Shown in pieces: positions 58,306 to 64,000 of a DNA stretch of 64,000 nt. The stretch's first letter is position 1. The number at the start of each line of letters is the position of its first letter. Made by a program: the position numbers and the translations under genes. Source of the stretch: Actinacidiphila acididurans (lineage in GTDB: Bacteria; Actinomycetota; Actinomycetes; Streptomycetales; Streptomycetaceae). The DNA is taken from positions 1-64,000 of the forward strand of contig NZ_JADKYB010000022.1 of the NCBI RefSeq assembly GCF_016918855.1. Reading direction: 5' to 3'. Under the pieces are notes generated by a model that worked only from the letters and a program-made list of their open reading frames with translations, did no database searches and was not told where the DNA came from.

Positions 58306-58524
58306 GTGACCTGGGAATGGGCGGAGCTGGAGGGAGGGCCGGCCGACGGGACGCGGATCCGGGTGACCGGGCGGCCCCGCGTGCTCCAGGTCACGGCGGA
58401 CTGCCCGGTGGAGGACTCGGCGTCCGGCGGCGAGGCCGCGCTGCGGGTCGCTGCGCTCTACATCTACCGCCGCAAGAGGTCGCAGTCGCCGCTGCGGTAC
58501 GGGTGGGACTGGGCGAGCCCGTGA
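58306..58524 (+). CDS. Small hypothetical protein, 72 residues
   Basis: A small protein beginning VTWEWAELEGGPADGTRIRVTGRP and holding ALRVAALYIYRRKRSQSPLRYGW near its end. Short streptomycete proteins of this appearance are common, with no known function. The GTG at 58306 is chosen for a GGAGG ribosome site eight bases away; an ATG two codons earlier would be too close to it. It is divergent from the LCP gene. Confidence 0.6.
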   Translation: MTWEWAELEGGPADGTRIRVTGRPRVLQVTADCPVEDSASGGEAALRVAALYIYRRKRSQSPLRYGWDWASP

Positions 58525-58674
58525 GCGTACGGTCCCGGGCCAGTAGGTGTACGACACCGGAATCGGGCGCAGGCTGCATCTCGGGACGCGCGGAGCGGGC
58601 CGCGTCCGCGGGGACCGACCCGTGGGGGTGCGTACCCTGGTGGCCGGAAAGTGGCTTGTGGCAGGGAGGTTGAC

Positions 58675-59079
58675 GTGACGAGGCCGGCCGGACAGCTCGG
58701 CGATCCCAGCCCGGACGTCCTCCAGGGCGCCGCCGCCGCATTCGGACTGCTGGCCTCCACGATGCGCCTGCACATCGTGTGGATCCTCTCCCAGGGCGAC
58801 TGCGACGTGACGGGCCTGGCCGAACGGGTCGGCGCCACCCTGCCCGCGGTCAGCCAGCACCTGGCCAAGCTCAAGCTCGCCGGACTCGTCCACTCCCGCC
58901 GCGAGGGCCGCCGCCAGGTCTACCTGGTCGACGACCCCGCCCTGGTCACCGTGGTCCGGGTCATGGTCGACCAGCACGGCGGGCCGTACGAGCAGCGACA
59001 GGTCCGGCCGCCGGACGGTCGTAGCGGCCAGGTCGGCCGCGTGGTTCCGGCCGGGGGCGTCCGCGAGTTCGGCGCCTGA
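58675..59079 (+). CDS. ArsR family winged-helix regulator
   Basis: A 134-residue regulator. The helix-turn-helix region is FGLLASTMRLHIVWILSQGDCDVTGLAERVGATLPAVSQHLAKLKLAGLVHSRREGRRQVYLV. No metal-binding Cys motif is visible, so it may sense something other than a classical heavy metal. The C-terminal tail is Gln/Arg/Gly-rich. GGGAGG ribosome site before GTG. No transporter lies beside it and its target is unknown. Confidence 0.88.
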   Translation: MTRPAGQLGDPSPDVLQGAAAAFGLLASTMRLHIVWILSQGDCDVTGLAERVGATLPAVSQHLAKLKLAGLVHSRREGRRQVYLVDDPALVTVVRVMVDQHGGPYEQRQVRPPDGRSGQVGRVVPAGGVREFGA

Positions 59080-59119
59080 CCGGCGGCGGCCGGCCGACGG
59101 CCCGGCGCCGCGTACCGGA

Positions 59120-59386
59120 TCAGCGGCGCGAGTCGCCGAAGAGGATGCGGTAGCCGATCAGCAGGACCAGCGCGCCGCCGATGGCCGCGATCCAGGTCTT
59201 GAGGTCGTAGAAGTGGTGTGCGACCGGGCGGTGCCAGAAGTGGGAGGAGATCCAGCCACCCAGGAAGGCACCGGCGATGCCGGTGACGGTGGTGCCGACG
59301 AGGCCGCCGGGGTCCCGGCCCGGCAGCAGGATCTTCGCGATCGCACCGGCCAGGAGGCCGAGCACGATCCAGCCGACGATGCCCAT
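59120..59386 (-). CDS. GlsB/YeaQ/YmgE family membrane protein
   Basis: An 88-residue protein with three transmembrane helices and the family pattern: IVGWIVLGLLAGAIAKILLPGRDPGGLVGTTVTGIAGAFLGGWI. GlsB/YeaQ proteins are stress-induced membrane proteins of unknown mechanism. The ATG at 59386 is the only suitable start. Monocistronic, between an ArsR gene (convergent) and a small gene on the same strand. Confidence 0.9.
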   Translation of the reverse strand: MGIVGWIVLGLLAGAIAKILLPGRDPGGLVGTTVTGIAGAFLGGWISSHFWHRPVAHHFYDLKTWIAAIGGALVLLIGYRILFGDSRR

Positions 59387-59549
59387 GAGTAGCGTTCCGC
59401 CCTTCGTCCGATCGTTCGACCCTGTGGTCCCGGAGACGCTTCTGCCCCGGAAAACGGTTCCTGCGCAGGGAGTTCCCCTGGGAGGACGCCGCCGCCCCGG
59501 CCGCGATGTGCGGCCGGGGCGGGATGTGGTGCTACGGGGTGGGCGGCGG

Positions 59550-59729
59550 TCAGCCCGCGGCGTAGCGGACCAGCCACTCGTCGGCGTTGTACGTGTCGCG
59601 CGCCGGATCGGGCGCGGCGGCCGGGACCTCCTGGACGGTGTCCTCGGGGCGGATCCGCTGGGGGAGCGACCCGAAGCGGGCCCGCCGCTCGGCCGCGTCC
59701 GCGTCCTGGGTCCTGATCGGCTCAGCCAT
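59550..59729 (-). CDS. Small hypothetical protein, 59 residues
   Basis: A small soluble protein, MAEPIRTQDADAAERRARFGSLPQRIRPEDTVQEVP..., rich in Ala, Pro, Asp and Arg, ending DTYNADEWLVRYAAG. GAGGAG ribosome site upstream. Proteins of this kind are frequent in Streptomyces without known function. Confidence 0.62.
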   Translation of the reverse strand: MAEPIRTQDADAAERRARFGSLPQRIRPEDTVQEVPAAAPDPARDTYNADEWLVRYAAG

Positions 59730-59841
59730 GGCCGTCTCCTCATCGGTGAGCTCATGTGCCCTGTTCCTCTGTCCAGGATGCTCGCACATCGTGCGTCACC
59801 GGTCAAGACGGTGACGCACGCGGAATCTCGGGAAGGCGCGA

Positions 59842-59875
59842 GGCCACCGCCCCGGTGGCGTTCGGGGCGGTGGCC
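59842..59875. terminator. Hairpin terminator after the esterase gene
   Basis: A perfect 12-bp stem (59842-59853/59864-59875) with a 10-base loop, 28 bases beyond the CE1 gene stop on the - strand. Confidence 0.85.
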
Positions 59876-59902
59876 GATGAGCGGGCCGTGCTTATCCGCT
59901 GG

Positions 59903-60262
59903 TCAGGAGGCTTGGCAGGTCATGGCGAGGGTGGCCGGGGGCGCGCTGCTGCTGTTCGCGGTGTACCCGAACGTGGTGCTCGCACCCGCGGCCAGCGACC
60001 CGTTGTACGGCTCATTGGCCGCGGTCAGGTTCGCACCCGAACCACCCAGGATCGCGTTCCACAAACTCGTGATCGACGCACCCGACGGCTGCGTCCAACC
60101 CGCCGTCCACGAAGACGTGGCCGCCGAACCGGTGTTCTTCACCGTCACCGTCGCCTGATACCCACCGGTCCACGCACTGACCACCGCATACGACGCAGTG
60201 CAACCCGTACCACCCGTACCACCCGTCGTCGAACCCGCAGACGAACCCGACGACGTACCAGT
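59903..60262 (-). repeat. CBM2 and linker module, copy 1 of an inverted pair
   Basis: This 360-bp segment is the complement of 63033-63392 with, by my reading, two single-base differences. It encodes the last linker residues and the whole CBM2 domain of the esterase. Confidence 0.95.
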
Positions 60263-61339
60263 AGAAGTGCCCGACGACGTACCCGACGACGTACCGGTCG
60301 AGGTACCCGAAGACGTACCCGACGACGTACCGGTGGACGTACCCGACGACGTGCCCGAAGAAGTACCCGACGACGTGCCACCCGTCGTACCACCCGAGCC
60401 GTCGAGGCCGAAGAAGGTGATGGCGCGGGCGGCCATGCCGGTGGTCGGGAGGCTGTGGCCGACGCCGGCGATGCTGATCCCCTCGACGGGGGCCTGGTTG
60501 CCGGTCGAACCGTAGCGGGTGCGGGTCCAGCCGGACTGGGGCGAGTCGGTGAGGACCGGGGTCTGGCTCACGCCGAGGACGTTGGTCCACTGCTTGATCT
60601 CTTCGCCGAAGTTGTTGTAGTTCAGCGTGGTGTCGGCGGTGCCGTGCCAGAGCTGCATGCGCGGCCGGGCGCCGGTGTAGCCGGGGTCGCCGGAACGGGC
60701 CAGGTCGCCCCACTGCTGCGCGGTCTTGATCGACTGGCCGCTGGAGCAGGTGCTGTTCCAGGACGAGCCGTCGGTGGTGGCGAAGCAGCCGAAGGGCACG
60801 CCCATGAAGGCGGCGCCGGCCTTGAAGACGTCCGGGTAGTCGCCGAGCATGACGTTGGTCATCATCGCGCCGGAGGAGGCGCCGGTGACGTAGACCCGGG
60901 AGGAGTCACCGCCGTAGTGCTGCTCGGCGTAGGTGACCATGGACATGATGCCCACCGGGTCGCTGCCGCCGTTGCGGACCAGCGCCTGGGGGGAGGAGAC
61001 GTCGAAGCAGGAGCCGCTGCGGGTGGCCGAGGGGTAGACGACCATGAAGCCGTAGCGGTCGGCGAGCGAGGCGAACTCGGTGCCGGAGTAGAAGCCCGGG
61101 CCGGAGCCGGTGCACTGGTGGATGGCGACCAGGATTGCCGGGTGCGCGCCCGCGTTGCTGGGCACGTACACGTACATCCGCAGGTTGCTGGGGTTGCTGC
61201 CGAAGCCGGTGACCTCGGTCAGCGAGGCCGCCGACGCCGATGTCGCCGTGGTCGTCGTCACCACCAGCGCCGCCAGCAGCGGTACGACCGCCGCCAGCAG
61301 TGTGATCAGCAGACCTCTGATGCCTGCCTTGCGGGGCAT
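59903..61339 (-). CDS. Secreted CE1-type esterase with CBM2
   Basis: A 478-residue secreted carbohydrate esterase, probably acetylxylan or feruloyl esterase. The signal peptide ends near residue 38 (SASA). The catalytic domain has the PHB depolymerase/CE1 features: AILVAIHQCTGSG (oxyanion region), VYVTGASSGAMMTNVM with nucleophile Ser155, MQLWHGTADTTL with Asp, and VGHSLPT with His. A Ser/Thr/Gly linker of about 70 residues (TSSGTSSGTST) joins a C-terminal CBM2 that binds cellulose or xylan. It is divergent from the GH10 gene with a 493-base shared control region, so the two enzymes probably act together on acetylated xylan. Confidence 0.93.
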   Translation of the reverse strand: MPRKAGIRGLLITLLAAVVPLLAALVVTTTTATSASAASLTEVTGFGSNPSNLRMYVYVPSNAGAHPAILVAIHQCTGSGPGFYSGTEFASLADRYGFMVVYPSATRSGSCFDVSSPQALVRNGGSDPVGIMSMVTYAEQHYGGDSSRVYVTGASSGAMMTNVMLGDYPDVFKAGAAFMGVPFGCFATTDGSSWNSTCSSGQSIKTAQQWGDLARSGDPGYTGARPRMQLWHGTADTTLNYNNFGEEIKQWTNVLGVSQTPVLTDSPQSGWTRTRYGSTGNQAPVEGISIAGVGHSLPTTGMAARAITFFGLDGSGGTTGGTSSGTSSGTSSGTSTGTSSGTSSGTSTGTSSGTSSGTSTGTSSGSSAGSTTGGTGGTGCTASYAVVSAWTGGYQATVTVKNTGSAATSSWTAGWTQPSGASITSLWNAILGGSGANLTAANEPYNGSLAAGASTTFGYTANSSSAPPATLAMTCQAS

Positions 61340-61424
61340 GACGGAGTCCTTTCGGGGTGGCGCCGCCCCCGGGGGAGACTCCCCCTCGCCCCGGGAACGG
61401 GTGACGGGCGGGTGCCCGCTGCCG

Positions 61425-61670
61425 CGAAATTTTCGGCCCTCATGCGAATGTTTCGGGAACCATAGGCCGGGCCCGATGGCACGTCAATACACCGCGCAGT
61501 GGCATTTTTTACCGTCCGCAAGCGCAGACCGCCGCCGTGCCGGCCGTAGCCGTGCCCTGCCGACGGACCTCCCGTGGCCGGACGGTGTGTCCCCTGAGCT
61601 GCCAAGTCGCGTGATTCCACCGGGGGTTGACGGTCGACAAGTTTCGGAAAGGATTCGTTGACGTTTCGAA
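61425..61670. promoter_or_regulatory. TTTCG elements in the divergent xylan gene region
   Basis: CGAAATTTTCG at 61425-61435 and CGAATGTTTCG at 61445-61455 are 11-bp inverted repeats (the second with one mismatch). TTTCGGAAA stands at 61642-61650 and TTTCGAA at 61664-61670. Similar GAAA/TTTC palindromes occur upstream of streptomycete xylanase genes. The remainder of 61340-61832 holds no gene. Confidence 0.55.
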
Positions 61671-61832
61671 GCCCAGGGTCCACACTGGCCAGGCGATCCA
61701 CCCTCCTCCCGGCCACGTGCCGTACTCCGGCTCAACTCCCGTGGCTGCCAGGGCCCTTGCGAATGGTTCCCCCCACCGTGTCCGACTGGTGCACCCTCGC
61801 CCGCCGGACCGCAGGAAGATGAGGTTGGAGAA

Positions 61833-63392
61833 GTGATCAGAACATCCCCCCGTGACCGGAGCGCGGCCTCGCGCGGCCGGCGGACCGGTGTGCGTGTGGC
61901 GGTGGCCGCGGCAGTGGCCGGCGCGACGGCGGTGGCCGGGCTGATGGCCACGGCCGGTACCGCGCACGCGGCGAGCACACTGGGCGCCGCGGCCGCCGGC
62001 AGCGGCCGTTACTTCGGTGCCGCGCTGTCCACCGCCCACCTGGGCGAGGCGCAGTACGCCGCCACCGCTGACGCCGAGTTCAACCAGACCACCCCCGAGA
62101 ACGAGATGAAGTGGGACACCACCGAGCCGTCCCGCGGCAGCTTCAACTTCGGTCCGGGTGACCAGATCGTCAGCCACGCCCAGGCCCACAACATGATCGT
62201 GCGCGGTCACACCCTGGTCTGGTACCAGCAACTGCCGAGCTGGGTCAGCTCCATCTCGGACGCCACGACCCTGAAGAGCGTGATGGACAACCACATCACC
62301 TCCGAGATGACCCACTACAAGGGCAAGATCTACGCCTGGGACGTGGTCAACGAGGCGTTCGCGGACGGGTCCTCGCAGCACCGCAGCTCGGTGTTCCAGA
62401 ACGTGCTGGGCAACGGCTTCATCGAGGAGGCGTTCCGCACCGCGCGGACCGCCGACCCGGCGGCCAAGCTCTGCTACAACGACTACAACATCGAGAACTG
62501 GTCCGACGCCAAGACGCAGGGCGTCTACAACATGGTCAAGGACTTCAAGTCCCGCGGCGTGCCGATCGACTGCGTCGGATTCCAGAGCCACTTCAGCAGC
62601 AGCGGGCCGCCGTCCAGCTTCCAGACCACGCTGTCGAACTTCGCGGCGCTCGGCGTGGACGTGCAGATCACCGAGCTCGACATCCAGCAGGCCCCGGCGC
62701 AGGCGTACGCCAACACCGTCCAGGCCTGCCTGAACGTCGCGCGCTGCACCGGCATCACCGTCTGGGGCGTCACCGACAAGTACTCCTGGCGGTCCGGTGA
62801 CACCCCGCTGCTGTTCGACGGCAACTACAGCAAGAAGGCCGCGTACACGTCCGTGCTGAACGCCCTCAACGCGGCGGGTGGCACGACGGGTGGCACGTCG
62901 TCGGGTACTTCTTCGGGCACGTCGTCGGGTACGTCCACCGGTACGTCGTCGGGTACGTCGTCGGGTACGTCGTCCGGGACGTCTTCGGGTACCTCGACCG
63001 GTACGTCCACGGGTACGTCGACGGGCACTTCGACTGGTACGTCGTCGGGTTCGTCTGCGGGTTCGACGACGGGTGGTACGGGTGGTGCGGGTTGCACTGC
63101 GTCGTATGCGGTGGTCAGTGCGTGGACCGGTGGGTATCAGGCGACGGTGACGGTGAAGAACACCGGTTCGGCGGCCACGTCTTCGTGGACGGCGGGTTGG
63201 ACGCAGCCGTCGGGTGCGTCGATCACGAGTTTGTGGAACGCGATCCTGGGTGGTTCGGGTGCGAACCTGACCGCGGCCAATGAGCCGTACAACGGGTCGC
63301 TGGCCGCTGGTGCGAGCACCACGTTCGGGTACACCGCGAACAGCAGCAGCGCGCCCCCGGCCACCCTCGCCATGACCTGCCAAGCCTCCTGA
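61833..63392 (+). CDS. Secreted GH10 endo-xylanase with CBM2
   Basis: A 519-residue xylanase. The signal peptide ends near residue 47 (AHAA). The GH10 barrel has TPENEMKWDTTEP, RGHTLVWYQQLPSW, the acid/base Glu174 in WDVVNEAF, QSHFSSSGPP and the nucleophile Glu281 in ITELDIQQ. The barrel is about 305 residues. A linker of about 70 Ser/Thr/Gly residues is followed by a CBM2 identical in protein sequence to that of the esterase. GTG start with GGAG seven bases upstream. It cleaves beta-1,4-xylan, with the esterase removing side groups. Confidence 0.95.
   Translation: MIRTSPRDRSAASRGRRTGVRVAVAAAVAGATAVAGLMATAGTAHAASTLGAAAAGSGRYFGAALSTAHLGEAQYAATADAEFNQTTPENEMKWDTTEPSRGSFNFGPGDQIVSHAQAHNMIVRGHTLVWYQQLPSWVSSISDATTLKSVMDNHITSEMTHYKGKIYAWDVVNEAFADGSSQHRSSVFQNVLGNGFIEEAFRTARTADPAAKLCYNDYNIENWSDAKTQGVYNMVKDFKSRGVPIDCVGFQSHFSSSGPPSSFQTTLSNFAALGVDVQITELDIQQAPAQAYANTVQACLNVARCTGITVWGVTDKYSWRSGDTPLLFDGNYSKKAAYTSVLNALNAAGGTTGGTSSGTSSGTSSGTSTGTSSGTSSGTSSGTSSGTSTGTSTGTSTGTSTGTSSGSSAGSTTGGTGGAGCTASYAVVSAWTGGYQATVTVKNTGSAATSSWTAGWTQPSGASITSLWNAILGGSGANLTAANEPYNGSLAAGASTTFGYTANSSSAPPATLAMTCQAS
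63033..63392 (+). repeat. CBM2 and linker module, copy 2 of the inverted pair
   Basis: Matches the complement of 59903-60262 over 360 bp. Codons here are rich in GGT, GGG, TCG and ACG, unlike the GGC/ACC-rich catalytic part of the same gene. Confidence 0.95.
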
Positions 63393-63435
63393 CCGACAGG
63401 ACGGCCGCCCAGTAGATCGGGCGGACCGGCACGAA

Positions 63436-63464
63436 GCCCGGCCGGTGCGATGCGCCGGCCGGGC
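63436..63464 (+). terminator. Hairpin terminator after the xylanase gene
   Basis: A perfect 10-bp stem (63436-63445/63455-63464) with a 9-base loop, 44 bases after the stop codon. Confidence 0.8.
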
Positions 63465-63555
63465 GGTCCAGCGGCGGCGCGGGGATCGCTCCCCGCGCCG
63501 CCCCGGTCGCCCGTGGCCGTACACCGCACCCAACGCGCCCCACGCGCACGGCGGT

Positions 63556-64000
63556 TCAGACCTCGGACGCGTCCTGGCGGTGGTACGCGGTCAGGTGGCC
63601 GCACATGCCCAGGCCCTCCCGCGGGGGCGCGGGCAGCCGGGTCACGGAGGCGTCGCGCAGGTGGGCGGGGTCGCCGAGGCGCAGGGCCGCGATCTGGCGG
63701 CCGGTGCGTTCGGCGGCGGCCAGGGCCCGCTCGCGCCAGGCCTTCTCCCACTCCGGGAGGCGGTCGGCGACCAGGGCGACGGCGGCGCGGTAGAAGTCGT
63801 CCAGCGCGTCGGTGCGGCCGGCCTCGGCGGCGGCCACCAGGTCGCGGTAGCCGCGGATGGCCAGGTCACGGCGTTCGCGGGCGCGCCGGGTGCGCTCCTC
63901 GACCGGGCCGGTGCCGAGGTCGGCGGCGGCGCGGTAGGCGGCGGGGTCTGCCAGGTGCTCCGGCGGGAAGGTCATCACGGCGTCGCCGGCCTCGGGCAGC
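63556..64000 (-). CDS. C-terminal part of an unknown protein, cut by the window edge
   Basis: The frame is open to the right edge, so the true start is probably outside; a possible ATG at 63975 and GTG at 63978 lie inside. The visible 140-148 residues are soluble and mostly helical, rich in Ala, Arg and Glu (EERTRRARERRDLAIRGYRDLVAAAEAG), and end with GMCGHLTAYHRQDASEV. No domain is recognised. It is convergent with the xylanase gene. Confidence 0.55.
   Translation of the reverse strand, partial: LPEAGDAVMTFPPEHLADPAAYRAAADLGTGPVEERTRRARERRDLAIRGYRDLVAAAEAGRTDALDDFYRAAVALVADRLPEWEKAWRERALAAAERTGRQIAALRLGDPAHLRDASVTRLPAPPREGLGMCGHLTAYHRQDASEV

Overview
The window is GC-rich (around 70 percent or more by eye) with strongly G/C-ending codons, many GTG starts, several apparent leaderless genes and families typical of Streptomyces and close relatives: a subtilisin-inhibitor-like protein, XRE/DUF397 pairs, SpoIIE phosphatases, an ECF41-type sigma factor, LCP proteins and a CBM2 xylanase. 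I read it as a chromosomal segment of a Streptomycetaceae actinomycete. I see no rRNA, transposase, integrase or CRISPR array.

Layout. 0-5.5 kb: SSI-like secreted inhibitor, tRNA-Ser(GCU), a lipoprotein, tRNA-Arg(ACG) with a strong terminator, a DUF2993 protein, a FUSC-type membrane protein, a truncated thioesterase-like gene and a secreted HNH-like protein. 5.6-10.9 kb: a three-domain fusion (sugar-type ABC ATPase, PP2C/SpoIIE phosphatase, anti-sigma-type ATPase), two hypothetical genes, and a TetR regulator whose 16-bp palindrome lies at its own start and at the start of a convergent SRPBCC gene. 11-22 kb: Tat-exported phosphoesterase; a cell-wall module of BlaI repressor, M56 protease and uppP around a palindromic operator; a second BlaI-like protein; a PemK/MazF-like protein; two aldo/keto reductases (one behind a MerR-type leaderless promoter); formamidase; DUF3618 and holin-like envelope-stress genes; a divergent sIHF-like protein.

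22-36 kb: a MacAB-like exporter flanked by glycine-rich companions, then two response regulator/histidine kinase pairs. The first kinase has a nearly 200-residue low-complexity sensor insertion. Between the pairs lie a 17-bp minisatellite, a 77-bp AT-containing palindrome and a VPGKP-repeat secreted protein. 36-46 kb is the accessory-looking part: a TerD/RecB-like nuclease fusion, acetyltransferase, methyltransferase, XRE/DUF397/anti-sigma ATPase sets, an NB-ARC/TPR NLR-like protein sharing a short motif with the membrane protein encoded just upstream of it, and a 57-residue membrane peptide.

46-49 kb: a translationally coupled zinc-type ABC importer behind Zur-like boxes, with a 25-codon leader, no substrate-binding protein and a His-rich ATPase tail. 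49-54.2 kb: Nudix, MFS, FolE and an AurF-like diiron oxygenase on one strand with a divergent methyltransferase, a possible small biosynthetic cluster. 54.3-59.7 kb: AhpD-like protein with ECF41 sigma factor, an LCP protein with a second copy of the BlaI-type palindrome upstream, and small genes. 59.9-63.4 kb: divergent CE1 esterase and GH10 xylanase whose 3' ends (linker plus CBM2) form a nearly identical 360-bp inverted repeat. A partial gene runs off the right edge.

The strongest candidates for undescribed biology are the NLR/membrane pair, the TerD-nuclease fusion, the ABC/phosphatase/anti-sigma fusion, the FolE/AurF cluster and the proposed BlaI link between undecaprenyl phosphate recycling and the LCP gene. 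All functional statements rest on motif reading; no database search was run.
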